Source: Hellea sp. (GTDB lineage: Bacteria > Pseudomonadota > Alphaproteobacteria > Caulobacterales > Maricaulaceae). Taken from it: a stretch of DNA of 64,000 bases. The notes beneath the pieces were generated by a model. That model was not told the DNA's origin. It worked only from the letters and a program-made list of their open reading frames with translations, and did not search any database. Location of the stretch: assembly GCA_013002305.1 (NCBI GenBank), contig JABDKG010000042.1:83039-147038 (forward strand), given 5' to 3'. Shown one piece after another: positions 44,468-53,574 of the stretch (within the stretch, counting starts at the first letter, position 1; each line of letters opens with the position of its first letter). Position numbers and translations under genes: made by a program.

Positions 44468-45346
44468 ATGATCGAAAAACCTTATCACGACCGCGATGGC
44501 TATATCTGGATGGATGGCGAATTTGTCGATTGGCGCGAAAGCAAAGTCCATATCCTCACGCATTCGCTTCACTACGGGTCTGCCGTATTTGAAGGCGACC
44601 GCGCCTATGAAGGCGAAATTTTCCGTCTGTCTGACCATTCCGCGCGTTTGGTGAAATCAGGCGAGCATATGGGTTATGAAATCCCCTATACAGTCGCGCA
44701 GATTGATCAGGCCTGTACAGAGACTTTGGCTAAATCCGGTCTGGGCGATGCCTATGTTCGGCCGATTGCCTGGCGCGGATCCGATATGATGGGCGTTGCC
44801 TCTAAAAACAATCAAATCCATCTGGCGGTGGCTGTCTGGCACTGGGGCAGTTATTTTTCTGACAAAATGAAAGGCATTCGCTTGTGCTGGGCCGATTGGA
44901 AACGCCCGGCGCCCGATACCATTCCGTGTAAATCAAAAGGGGCGGGGCTCTATATGATTTGTACCCTGTCCAAAGATGCCGCAACGGCCAAAGGATTTGA
45001 TGATGCGCTCATGCTCGATTTTAGGGGCCGGGTTGCCGAATGTACAGGCGCGCATATTTTCTTTATCCGCGACGGTGAACTGCACACGCCGACCAACGAT
45101 ATCCTGCTTGATGGCATCACCCATGATACAGTTCTGAAACTGGCGGCAAGACGCGGCTATAAGGTCTACAAGCGCGATATATATCCGTCAGAACTGCCGC
45201 ATTTCTCTGAATGTTTCGTGGTAGGGACGGCGGCAGAAGTCACGCCCGTTCGCGAAATTCAAGGCGTCAAATATACGCCTGCCGAAGTCTGTCACGCACT
45301 TGCAAGTGACTATGACGAATTGGTTCGGGGAAAGATCAGTCTTTAA
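44468..45346 (+). CDS. ilvE: Branched-chain amino-acid aminotransferase
   Basis: 292 residues, class IV PLP aminotransferase. Landmarks are HYGSAVFEGDRAY, the PLP-Lys region CKSKGAGLYM, FDDALMLDFRGRVAECTGAHIFF and LLDGITHDTVLKLA. It catalyses the last step of Ile, Leu and Val synthesis. Overlaps the convergent pgsA stop by 11 bases. Confidence 0.88.
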   Translation: MIEKPYHDRDGYIWMDGEFVDWRESKVHILTHSLHYGSAVFEGDRAYEGEIFRLSDHSARLVKSGEHMGYEIPYTVAQIDQACTETLAKSGLGDAYVRPIAWRGSDMMGVASKNNQIHLAVAVWHWGSYFSDKMKGIRLCWADWKRPAPDTIPCKSKGAGLYMICTLSKDAATAKGFDDALMLDFRGRVAECTGAHIFFIRDGELHTPTNDILLDGITHDTVLKLAARRGYKVYKRDIYPSELPHFSECFVVGTAAEVTPVREIQGVKYTPAEVCHALASDYDELVRGKISL

Positions 45347-46001
45347 GCGCGGCGCGCAAATAAAGACTGCCCGTGTAAACGGATAGGAGGGCAGCTATCC
45401 ATAATACTCCAATACCAATGTGAAGAAGAATGGCGTGGAGCGAAGGCTGATCAGTTGACAATGGCGGATATTCAACCCAGCCCGAGTTTGAGGGGTGATT
45501 AAACCTGAAGGTCAGCATTGCCAAAGATAGCAATAACACAAATATTGCCAGCATTTCACAGGCGGTTTTCCATTTTGCAAGTTTTGTCGGCGGCATAGTG
45601 CGGGATTTCAGGGCTGCATGCTCTCTCAGGCCACTGACGAAAATATCGCGGCCAATTATGAGAAGGGCAGGGACTAATACAAGCCATGCTCCTATTGACA
45701 CAATACAAATGGCAATCAGGCACCCGGCGACGAAAAGTTTATCCGCAATCGGGTCGATCATGCGGCCAAAATCCGAGGTGACCTGCCATTTGCGCGCGAA
45801 AAATCCATCTAAAAAATCAGTCAAAGCCATGAGTACGAATAGAATTAGCACAACTGTACCCATATGCGGGTGACCGCGTTCTAAGGAAAATACATCCAGT
45901 TGCAATATTCCCCAGACTAAAACGGGGATAAGGACAATTCGCCCAATCGTCAGAATATTTGGAATTTTGGCCTTAAAGCCGGTCACTGGGCTATCCGTCA
46001 T
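45336..46001 (-). CDS. pgsA: CDP-diacylglycerol-glycerol-3-phosphate 3-phosphatidyltransferase
   Basis: 221 residues from ATG 46001; a GTG three codons earlier would overlap the upstream paralogue further. The CDP-alcohol transferase motif is perfect: D-xx-DG-xx-AR-x8-G-xxx-D-xxx-D in TDFLDGFFARKWQ...FGRMIDPIAD. About five membrane helices. It makes phosphatidylglycerophosphate at the inner membrane. It is overlapped by a degenerate paralogue upstream. Confidence 0.9.
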   Translation of the reverse strand: MTDSPVTGFKAKIPNILTIGRIVLIPVLVWGILQLDVFSLERGHPHMGTVVLILFVLMALTDFLDGFFARKWQVTSDFGRMIDPIADKLFVAGCLIAICIVSIGAWLVLVPALLIIGRDIFVSGLREHAALKSRTMPPTKLAKWKTACEMLAIFVLLLSLAMLTFRFNHPSNSGWVEYPPLSTDQPSLHAILLHIGIGVLWIAALLSVYTGSLYLRAALKD

Positions 46002-46755
46002 TAGCGGCACTTTTGTGGGTCAATAATTTGTATCCAGTGAAAAAGGACAGAACCGCTCCTATCCACAGGATTACGAGCCCGGTCGTCCAGACGATATTTG
46101 GAACCTTATTATAGGCTTCTATAGCATCTATTCCGGCGTCTTTGATTTCTGTGATTTTTCCGACCTTGCCGGTAGCGGCGCCGTCAATGATCGGCGTTAG
46201 CAGAGCGCTAAGCCAAGGCGACGCCAGCAATATGCAGGTGCCAATCATAATCAGCGCCGTTTTGAGGTTTCCGAAAGGCGTTTCAAATATTTGTGACCGA
46301 TTAAGCTCGAACCCCTTAAGCAAACCCACGAGCAACTCACGGGCGATAATGATAATCGCCGGCACGACAAACCACCAGTCGATCTGGCGTTCTGTCCTGA
46401 TATTATCTTCGCCAATATATACCATTTCGGTTTGCTGGGCGAAGAATACCACATAGAGCATTGCCATCAACGTTCCGCAGATGAGAACCGTATCGGCAAT
46501 ATCGTCAAACCAACCGAATTTGCGATATTTGGATGTTTCTGCGCCGCCGGTCAGATCATCAAATATGTCCGTTAGCGCGGCGATGCCGAATAACATTGAC
46601 GCCAACACGGCAGCTGTTGTTGTCGGCCACCCTTGGGCGATAATGACAAACATGATCAAGGGTGTGAGGACGACCCGGACTAATGTCAGACCATCAGCGA
46701 ATGCTCCGCCAGCTTTTCTATATCCAGTGTCGTCTTTACTCGTGGAAGTATTCAT
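45991..46755 (-). CDS. CDP-alcohol phosphatidyltransferase-like protein with degenerate motif
   Basis: 254 residues, about six hydrophobic segments. In the catalytic region (63-89) the first acidic pair is kept (DIFD), but the DG becomes DD (66-67), AR becomes GG (70-71), and the last acidic residues are displaced by one (GWFDDIAD). So it is a pgsA-like paralogue whose catalytic chemistry may be lost or altered. It overlaps pgsA by 11 bases at one end and uvrC by 20 at the other, so all three are in one transcript. Possibly a regulatory or structural partner of PgsA, or an enzyme with another substrate. Confidence 0.78.
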   Translation of the reverse strand: MNTSTSKDDTGYRKAGGAFADGLTLVRVVLTPLIMFVIIAQGWPTTTAAVLASMLFGIAALTDIFDDLTGGAETSKYRKFGWFDDIADTVLICGTLMAMLYVVFFAQQTEMVYIGEDNIRTERQIDWWFVVPAIIIIARELLVGLLKGFELNRSQIFETPFGNLKTALIMIGTCILLASPWLSALLTPIIDGAATGKVGKITEIKDAGIDAIEAYNKVPNIVWTTGLVILWIGAVLSFFTGYKLLTHKSAANDG

Positions 46756-48610
46756 AAATCGTTTCAGCCAGTTTGAGGCTTATCCCTTCGACTTTTTGTA
46801 GGTCCGGTACCGTTGCGTCTTTTACTGCTTTGGCAGAGCCAAAATGTGAAAGCAACGTCCTTTTGCGTCCTTTTCCTATTCCGAGAATACCATCAAGAGG
46901 ATTGGATTTCATCTGTTTTTTGCGCTTTGCGCGATGGGTGCCGATGGCAAAACGATGTGCCTCATCCCGCAGTCTTTGCAGGTAATACAGGGCCGGGGTT
47001 CTGGGTGGCAGCGTAAACTCGGGACGGCCCGGCATATGAAACGTTTCGCGGCCAGCATTGCGGTCAGGTCCTTTGGCAATTGCGAGGAGCGTCGTACGCT
47101 CTAGCGCCCCGATTTCAGCCAATGTCTCGCGCACCGCTGACAATTGCCCTTTGCCGCCGTCAATTAAGACAAGGTCAGGCCAAATAAGGCTGTCATCCTT
47201 GATAAGGCGGGTAAAACGCCGCCGCATGACTTCTCGCATCATGGCGTAATCATCGCCCGGTTTGGTCTCCAAATCTTTGATATTGAAAGTGCGATATTCT
47301 TTCTTTTCTAAACCTTCGGGTCCCGCAACAATGAAAGCCCCAATCGCGTTTGCGCCTTGGATATGGCTATTGTCATAGACTTCAATGCGCTCGGGCGGGC
47401 TGTCCAGGTCAAGGCTGGTCGTCAGTTGGTTCAGTAATTTGGTTTGCGAGGCGGTTTCCGCGAGTTTGCGCGCCAGCGATTCTTCGGCGTTTTTTTGCGC
47501 CATTTCGATAAGCGATTTCTTCTCGCCGCGCTTGGGGTAAATGATCGAAATTTTCCGTCCACCTCGCTCCGATAAAGCTGATTCCAGTAGTTCGGCATTT
47601 GGAATATTCTGATTAACGATTACGGACTTTGGAATGGGTTTGTTCAAGTAGAACTGAGCGAGAAACGTGTCTAAAATCTCCGCCGATGTATCGTCTTTGC
47701 TATGGCGCGGGAAATAAGCATTATTGCCCCAGTTCTGACCGCCCCTGAAAAAGAATACCTGCACGCAGCTCTGTCCGCCGCCCGTATATATGGAAATGAC
47801 ATCACCGTCTCCAAATGAGTTGGAGTTGGCGCTCGATGATCCACTTGAGATATGGGCAAGGGACTGAAGACGGTCGCGATATTCACCCGCCTTTTCGTAA
47901 TCCAGCTTCTGCGATGCGGCCTGCATTTGTCCCTGCAGCCGTGTGCGAAGCTTGTCGGACCTTCCTTTCAAAAAATCTTCCGCGTCGCGGATGAGTTCTC
48001 CATAGTCTGCGAGGTCGATTTCGCCGGTGCAGGGGGCCGAGCAGCGTTTTATCTGATGGAGCATACAGGGGCGCGTGCGGCTAGCGAAGACGCTATCCGA
48101 ACAGTTTCGCAAGCGAAAGGCACGTTGTAGCGTATCAAGCGTGCGATTAACCGCTGACGCTGATGCAAAAGGGCCGAAATAATCACCTTTTATTTTCTTG
48201 GCACCGCGATGTTTTGTAATCTGGGGGGCTTCATGATTTTTGCGGACAAGAATATAGGGAAAACTCTTATCGTCCCGTAGCAGAATATTATATCTGGGCT
48301 TCAGTTTTTTGATCAGGCTGGCTTCGAGTAAGAGCGCTTCTGTTTCGCTGGCAGTTACAACAAATTCCATTTTTGTGGTTGCGCGGATCATGCGCTGTAT
48401 CCGCACTGTGTGACGCTGGTAGCCAGTGTAAGCGGTAACACGTTTTTTCAGGTTCTTGGCCTTCCCGACATATAACAAACCTTCATTCTCGTCATACATG
48501 CGATAAACACCGGGTTTACCAGGTAATTTTTTGACGTAATCGGAGATAAGCTCAGGGCCGTAGGCTCGCGAGTTTTTGTCTGATGGATGATTGTCTGCAG
48601 AGCCTGCCAT
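46736..48610 (-). CDS. uvrC: Excinuclease ABC subunit C
   Basis: 624 residues. GIY-YIG nuclease (PGVYRMYDENEGLLYVGKAKNLKKRV), UVR motif (LDYEKAGEYRDRLQSL), RNase H-like endonuclease with VYDNSHIQGANAIGAFI, and two C-terminal helix-hairpin-helix motifs (LLSHFGSAKAVKDATVPDLQKVEG). Complete domain set of a nucleotide-excision nuclease that makes both incisions with UvrAB. It heads the uvrC-paralogue-pgsA transcript. Confidence 0.97.
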   Translation of the reverse strand: MAGSADNHPSDKNSRAYGPELISDYVKKLPGKPGVYRMYDENEGLLYVGKAKNLKKRVTAYTGYQRHTVRIQRMIRATTKMEFVVTASETEALLLEASLIKKLKPRYNILLRDDKSFPYILVRKNHEAPQITKHRGAKKIKGDYFGPFASASAVNRTLDTLQRAFRLRNCSDSVFASRTRPCMLHQIKRCSAPCTGEIDLADYGELIRDAEDFLKGRSDKLRTRLQGQMQAASQKLDYEKAGEYRDRLQSLAHISSGSSSANSNSFGDGDVISIYTGGGQSCVQVFFFRGGQNWGNNAYFPRHSKDDTSAEILDTFLAQFYLNKPIPKSVIVNQNIPNAELLESALSERGGRKISIIYPKRGEKKSLIEMAQKNAEESLARKLAETASQTKLLNQLTTSLDLDSPPERIEVYDNSHIQGANAIGAFIVAGPEGLEKKEYRTFNIKDLETKPGDDYAMMREVMRRRFTRLIKDDSLIWPDLVLIDGGKGQLSAVRETLAEIGALERTTLLAIAKGPDRNAGRETFHMPGRPEFTLPPRTPALYYLQRLRDEAHRFAIGTHRAKRKKQMKSNPLDGILGIGKGRKRTLLSHFGSAKAVKDATVPDLQKVEGISLKLAETIYEYFHE

Positions 48611-48953
48611 GTGCCCAACCTAAGGATAGTCGGGTCAGGTTCAAGTGGGCCATGTCAGCTTGTCTGGAAAATGTTGTTTGAAACAAATGAGCCCTGCTCC
48701 AAACGGGGCGCGATGTTGGAGCAGGGCTGCTTGTACAAGCTTTCGCCTGACAATTGTCTGATCATTTAAGATCCGACAAAGGGTTTTAAAAAGCGGGGCA
48801 ACGATTGTTGAACGCCCTTTGAGCAGGGTATAGATGGAAGCGCTTTTAATAAATATGACAAAACGCGCCTAAATTTAGCCATTTTACGCCAAAAATTGCA
48901 AAAAATACGCGATAATAGCCACAACAGGCCAAATTTTTTATGATTTGTCAACC
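48611..48953. other. Gene-free 343-base spacer with long inverted repeat
   Basis: Spacer between uvrC and the propeller gene, both on the minus strand. It holds the inverted repeat GCCCTGCTCC (48691-48700) / GGAGCAGGGC (48718-48727) with a 17-base loop, followed at 48729-48740 by the 12-base palindrome GCTTGTACAAGC. The minus-strand continuation of the hairpin is TCATTTGTTTC, a poor U-tract. It might end the propeller transcript, and the palindrome might be an operator for uvrC. No gene was found in it. Confidence 0.6.
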
Positions 48954-51089
48954 TTATTCGACGGCGAGATTAAGGATTCGGCATTTGGGCCCCTTACCAG
49001 CGATGGGAGAACGGACCTCTACATCTAGACTATAATCGCCGGCCGGGAGCGAGTTGAAGGTAAGTTTTCCGGCCTCGCTCCAGTCTGACCATCTCGCATC
49101 AAATCCGCTTAAAATGAACCGCATCTCGCAATTATCTAGAAACCAGCAAGTTTTCAGTCCGATCTCCACAAACCATCTCCCGGCTTTCACAACGAAATCT
49201 TGCCCTATATTCGTGGCGGTCGTCCCCTTCCAGCGCGCATAGGCGAATTCTGCACGGGGTTTCAGTCCAGTCTCTTCCAGCTCGTCCAAATTGACAATTC
49301 GCAAACCTGAGCCCAGACCGCAATAAACCGTTTTTCCGTCTAAAATTTCAAGTGAACGGCTCGTTGTAAATTCCCAGGGAACGTCATCAAAATTTCCTGA
49401 AAGACGATGGCGAATACTTCCGTCGCCTGCATCATAGATTACCAAGCCATTTGACGATCCCGCAACCAATCGGTCGCCTTCAAGATATTTTAGCGTCCAA
49501 GCGGCAATCGCTGCGTCGGACTCTATAAGTTTGGCGTAATTTCCTGACGGGTCGATCTTAGTGATGGAACTGCCATGTGCAATATAGATATTTTTCAAAC
49601 CATCGTCTGCAAAGGCGTAGGCATTTGAGTGATTGTCAGTCTCGCCCAGGTCGAACCGTTTAACATTGCCGTCCGACAAGCGGAAGACGCCATTGCCCAA
49701 TGTCGCAATCCAAAGCGCGCCATCGGCACCGTCGTGCAGGGAATAAACATATCCCAGGCTTTGGTTCTTGTCGGACAGGATTTCTTTGACGCCATCATAT
49801 TCGATTTTCGCAAGCCCCCGGATCGACGAAATATAAATCTCACCTTTATGAAAAGTCAGAGCTCGATTAGGAGCCGATACAACCGGGCTTTCATTATGTC
49901 GATATGGAATAGTAAAATTGGGATTTACCGTACAATACAGCCCTGCGTCCGTGGCAATCCAATATTTTCCAAACTCGTCTTTTAAGATATCCCAGACAGT
50001 CATCCCCGGCAACCTGACGAAATTAGTCTCGGTTGTCATTCCATCTGACCCGCCAATCAACAGGCCTCCCTCGGTTTGGCGAATACACATTATGGACCCA
50101 ATATCTGTTTCCAGACCTTTTTCTAGTGTGTGCCGCATTCTGCCCATTCGAAGAAGCGCTTGGTCACCGGTAGATATCCAAATATTTTCAAAATTGTCCG
50201 CGGTCAGATGTAGAACTGAAATGTCGGTCTGAATCGTATCGATCAGATCAATGGAATCATTCTCAATCCGCATTCGACTAAGGAGTTTTCCCCCTCCAAC
50301 CCACAACATATCTTCATAATAAAGCAGGGCGTCGACGTCTATTTCCGCGTCAAACTTTCGATCGATAGCGCCTGTGTTATCAACCAAAACTAACCCATTT
50401 ATTCCGCCGACCAACATATGACTATCCGGTCCTCGGCACAAAGTCGTTGGCTGCCCAATTATGTGATTAACGCGAATTGGCTTGGAGACTTGGGAACTAA
50501 TATTAAAAAGCTGGAGCCCGATTTGAGGCCCGATTATCCAGGCTTGATCTGGTGAATTTACTTTTATGGATTTAATTGTTGCGTGGGCGAGCGGAGACTC
50601 TGTTGCAAGTGTAATTGATTGGTCGCCTCCCCAAATAAACAAGCCATTAGAGCTTCCTATCAGGCCATAACTACCAAGGATATCGATTGTGTTGACTGTC
50701 CCAATTTCGGATGACCAGAGGCGGCGAGGTATCAAGGAGCTTATGTCTAAAACTTCAATACCGACATCGGTGCCGATCCAAAGATTATTATCCGTATCAA
50801 TTGCGAGGGTTCGTAATCCATGAGAAATCAACCCGTGTTTCCGGTCAAACATGAATATATTTATACCGTCAAGACAAGCTAGCCCGGAGGGCGTTGCGCA
50901 CCACATTCTACCGTCATGTGAGGCAATTGTTTGATGTACTTGCAATGATCTTAGCCCCTTGCGGTGATCAAATCTTTCAACGGGAAAACGGGTCTTTACA
51001 AACCCGAATTCGGGTTTCTCATATTCATCAGCGCCGGGAGTTTCGTCCTGTTTTGCTTGGTGGACGAAACGATTTGCGATTTCACTCAT
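48954..51089 (-). CDS. Kinase-less Reg_prop beta-propeller/Y_Y_Y sensor-like protein
   Basis: 711 residues. No signal peptide or membrane segment is visible at the N-terminus (MSEIANRFVHQAKQDE). Residues about 50-620 contain repeated two-component propeller units with WCATPSGL, LWIGTDVGI, IWISTG, YWIATDAGL and LWIATLGNG, consistent with about twelve to fourteen blades. A C-terminal Y_Y_Y-type domain follows (about 630-711, with FILSGFDARWSDWSEAGKLTFNSLPAGDYSL). In hybrid two-component systems this pair sits in the periplasm ahead of a histidine kinase, but none follows here. It starts within the 3' end of an AraC regulator gene. It is probably a ligand or protein sensor for that regulator (inference). 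Confidence 0.85.
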   Translation of the reverse strand: MSEIANRFVHQAKQDETPGADEYEKPEFGFVKTRFPVERFDHRKGLRSLQVHQTIASHDGRMWCATPSGLACLDGINIFMFDRKHGLISHGLRTLAIDTDNNLWIGTDVGIEVLDISSLIPRRLWSSEIGTVNTIDILGSYGLIGSSNGLFIWGGDQSITLATESPLAHATIKSIKVNSPDQAWIIGPQIGLQLFNISSQVSKPIRVNHIIGQPTTLCRGPDSHMLVGGINGLVLVDNTGAIDRKFDAEIDVDALLYYEDMLWVGGGKLLSRMRIENDSIDLIDTIQTDISVLHLTADNFENIWISTGDQALLRMGRMRHTLEKGLETDIGSIMCIRQTEGGLLIGGSDGMTTETNFVRLPGMTVWDILKDEFGKYWIATDAGLYCTVNPNFTIPYRHNESPVVSAPNRALTFHKGEIYISSIRGLAKIEYDGVKEILSDKNQSLGYVYSLHDGADGALWIATLGNGVFRLSDGNVKRFDLGETDNHSNAYAFADDGLKNIYIAHGSSITKIDPSGNYAKLIESDAAIAAWTLKYLEGDRLVAGSSNGLVIYDAGDGSIRHRLSGNFDDVPWEFTTSRSLEILDGKTVYCGLGSGLRIVNLDELEETGLKPRAEFAYARWKGTTATNIGQDFVVKAGRWFVEIGLKTCWFLDNCEMRFILSGFDARWSDWSEAGKLTFNSLPAGDYSLDVEVRSPIAGKGPKCRILNLAVE

Positions 51090-52092
51090 TGGTTCTCCAC
51101 CTCTTTAAAGCCCGGCTGAAACTAGCTTGATCGCGATAACCCAGCCGGTCCGAAATATCGGCGCGCGAAAGTGTATTCGCAGCTAACAGTTTATGGGCCC
51201 GCTTTTTGATAGAATCTTCCAACAATTCCCGAAAAGTCGTGTTGGCGGTTTGAAGTTTGCGATTGAGTGTTCTCGGAGAAACGCCGAGCGCTTTGGCAAC
51301 TTCAATGGCATTAGGGCGGCCTTGTGTTACAACTGCCAAATAGTTGCGCACTTGATGTTTAAGAGCGTCATCCTGCCTGGATTTGCTTGCTCCTTTTTCG
51401 ATAGTCACCATCGCACGTTTGAAGATATTTTCATCCGCGGATTGGTTTAGCACTTCACAATTTGATGCAGGAATTGTGAACCCGATGAAACCGGTGTTAG
51501 TTTCGGGAGCTTTGCTAAAGATATTTTGAATAATTTTGAGAGGTACTCCTTGAAGCGGCCCCGCGTGGATTTTTGCCCCTTTCCAGGTTCCGTTTAGAGC
51601 CTGATCGAGTTGGAAAAATATGAATATAAGTGTCATATGCTGAACGCACTTAGCGCCGATTTCAGTGTCGGACCCTTCGGGAACCATATTAATGCGAAGC
51701 GTACGCATGCGTCCGCTGGGCAGATCGTGCTCAAATTGTTCGAAGTATAAATTTGAATGAAATAAGTGTCCAAGCCGAGTCAGCACATTCATCGCTGCCG
51801 CGCAATTCGGCGCATTTTTAAGCGCACGATCCAGCGGCGAAAAATTTTGGTTTTTCCAAATTTGTGGATTGCGCCAAACCCAATCCTGGCCCATTTCCTG
51901 AGTAAGATTGGCCAGGAAAATATATTCGTCTCGAGACGATATTTTACCGTTTTTTCGGGTTAAGTCACTCACGGAAATATTCGTGTTTTTTAGAAGGTCT
52001 GCACGTTGCTCCGGCGTATTGGCGAAATGTGAAATTAGGTGATTGACCAACACTCTATTGGCAGCTCTTGCGGGCGGATCCATATTCGCCAT
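51082..52092 (-). CDS. AraC-family transcriptional regulator coupled to the propeller protein
   Basis: 336 residues. N-terminal arabinose-binding-like region (PNAIEVAKALGVSPRTLNRKL lies in the C-terminal HTH). The last about 100 residues have two helix-turn-helix motifs: VAKALGVSPRTLNRKLQ and ISDRLGYRDQASFSRALKRW, with the signature ADISDRLGYRDQASFSRAL matching the AraC family. No receiver domain. The stop codon overlaps the start of the propeller gene by eight bases. The two probably act together, analogous to fused HTCS in Bacteroidota. Confidence 0.88.
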   Translation of the reverse strand: MANMDPPARAANRVLVNHLISHFANTPEQRADLLKNTNISVSDLTRKNGKISSRDEYIFLANLTQEMGQDWVWRNPQIWKNQNFSPLDRALKNAPNCAAAMNVLTRLGHLFHSNLYFEQFEHDLPSGRMRTLRINMVPEGSDTEIGAKCVQHMTLIFIFFQLDQALNGTWKGAKIHAGPLQGVPLKIIQNIFSKAPETNTGFIGFTIPASNCEVLNQSADENIFKRAMVTIEKGASKSRQDDALKHQVRNYLAVVTQGRPNAIEVAKALGVSPRTLNRKLQTANTTFRELLEDSIKKRAHKLLAANTLSRADISDRLGYRDQASFSRALKRWRTNE

Positions 52093-52428
52093 TTCAATCT
52101 CTCGCCATTGTGACCGAAGGCGTTTTCCCGGGGAGCTTTAAACTTTCATTAAAAATGCCCCGCCCCAAACGGAAAAGAAAGGTGGCGAGGCATGAAGACG
52201 ATATAGTATTCGTCAATAAACCAAAATTTTGAAGTCTGGTAATGTGTGAACGATTAACATGATTGCAGGGTGAGTTCGCAATCACGGTCGTCCGTATCCA
52301 CAGTAAAAATTTTCAAAGAACATCATAGCGCATATTATGTCAAAGATTTACCATAATGCGCCAAATAACTGATGTAAACACATCAATACTATCGAAATCA
52401 TGCTATAAGTTGAAAACTATAGGGAAAA
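52093..52428. other. Gene-free 336-base spacer upstream of the AraC/propeller pair
   Basis: Between folB and the AraC regulator, both on the minus strand. Contains the folB-side terminator (52156-52192), AT-rich sequence and the hyphenated palindrome TGATGTAAACACATCA (52370-52385). An imperfect repeat GCGCATATTATG/CATAATGCGC flanks 52328-52362. These are candidate operator sites for the AraC regulator or folB leader. No reading frame looks coding. Confidence 0.5.
52156..52192 (-). terminator. Intrinsic terminator ahead of the AraC gene
   Basis: TGCCCCGCCCC pairs with GGTGGCGAGGCA (two mismatched positions) and, on the minus strand, is followed by TTTTTAATG. It lies 64 bases before the AraC ATG and about 240 bases after folB, so it could end the folB transcript or sit in the AraC leader. 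Confidence 0.6.
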
Positions 52429-52830
52429 TCAACGTCGCCGAATGACCTCTACCCCCGCAGCGTCAGCTTTTAAAAGTGCCTGAGGTTTGGCAATTCGGAC
52501 CGCGCAGGCTTGAACGCGCGGATCTGCCGATAGCGCCCAGTCTGCGATACGTCCGGCCAAAGTTTCGACAAGTTGCACATGGGCTTCAAGGGCAATTTCT
52601 TCGGCTTTCTCGGAAACGATTGCATAATCCAATGTCTCATGAAGCCTATCATCCTCGGGCAGGGGCATGTCTCCCATATCCAGCTCAATATCGATTATAA
52701 CGGGTTGGGTCTCTTCATGTTCGTGCGGATGGACACCGATCGACGCCTGCACCAGAAGTCCGCGAACAAATATCCGGGTTGCGGGCTGCGCTTGACCTTT
52801 GAATAAGCGGAAAACGGATTTTTTATTCAT
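52429..52830 (-). CDS. folB: Dihydroneopterin aldolase
   Basis: 133 residues. FolB landmarks are FVRGLLVQASIGVHPHEHE, then VIIDIELDMG, LDYAIVSEKAEEIA and LVETLAGRIADWALS. FolB cleaves dihydroneopterin to hydroxymethyl-dihydropterin in folate synthesis. It follows a FolM-like reductase and a PTPS-family gene, forming a pterin unit. Confidence 0.9.
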   Translation of the reverse strand: MNKKSVFRLFKGQAQPATRIFVRGLLVQASIGVHPHEHEETQPVIIDIELDMGDMPLPEDDRLHETLDYAIVSEKAEEIALEAHVQLVETLAGRIADWALSADPRVQACAVRIAKPQALLKADAAGVEVIRRR

Positions 52831-52845
52831 TACAAGTCTCTTTGG

Positions 52846-53574
52846 CTATGCCCAACTTAAATGCTGACCGCCGTCTATTACAATCATCTGTCCAGTCACA
52901 GCCTGAGCGTCCAATAGATAACGGACGCCCTGAACAATCGAACTGGGCGGTGAGCCAATCTTTAGCAATGTGCTATTCTTTTCAAATTCGAACTCGTCCG
53001 TTGTTTGGTTTTTGTTTTGCAGGGTTGGCCCCGGGCCGATCGCGTTGACGCGTATGGTCGGTGCAAGGTTTTGCGCTAAGGTCCTCGTCGCCTCAAAAAG
53101 AGCGACTTTCGAAATCCTATATGTAAAATATTCAGGCGTCGGCGTTAAAACGCGTTGATCGATTATGTTGATGATTGCACCGGTTTCAGTGCCTCGGAGT
53201 TTGGCGAAATCCTGCGACAATTTTATCGGCGCATACAGATTTATATTGGTGTGAAAATCAAAATTAGCCCGCGTGAAATTATCGGCGCGATCATCATCAA
53301 ATGTCGATGCATTATTAACTAGAGCTGTAATGGGACAAGATGTCATGGATTGTGCGCGCTCAATCAGCGTCTCGAGTTCTACAGGGACTGCAAGATTTGC
53401 GCAGATCGCATGTGCGGTTCCGCCCGTTTTTGAAATAGTCTCAACGAGCGTTTCGGCTTTTTCTTCGGATCGATTGTAATGGATAATGACGGACCAGCCA
53501 TCTTGCGCCAGCCCTTTGGCAATATGGCTCCCAATCCGCGTTGCCGCGCCGGTAATGAGTATCGCTTTTTTCAC
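52846..53574 (-). CDS. FolM-like pteridine reductase (SDR)
   Basis: 242 residues from GTG 53574, which overlaps the stop of the PTPS gene (GTGA). Residues 8-15 read TGAATRIG, the TGxxxRxG motif that marks pteridine reductases (PTR1/FolM) rather than typical SDRs. Catalytic Y152 and K156 (YRISK) and a preceding Asp in NIIDQR. It should reduce dihydropterin or dihydrofolate to the tetrahydro form. Context with FolB and a PTPS-like enzyme supports that role. Confidence 0.83.
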   Translation of the reverse strand: MKKAILITGAATRIGSHIAKGLAQDGWSVIIHYNRSEEKAETLVETISKTGGTAHAICANLAVPVELETLIERAQSMTSCPITALVNNASTFDDDRADNFTRANFDFHTNINLYAPIKLSQDFAKLRGTETGAIINIIDQRVLTPTPEYFTYRISKVALFEATRTLAQNLAPTIRVNAIGPGPTLQNKNQTTDEFEFEKNSTLLKIGSPPSSIVQGVRYLLDAQAVTGQMIVIDGGQHLSWA

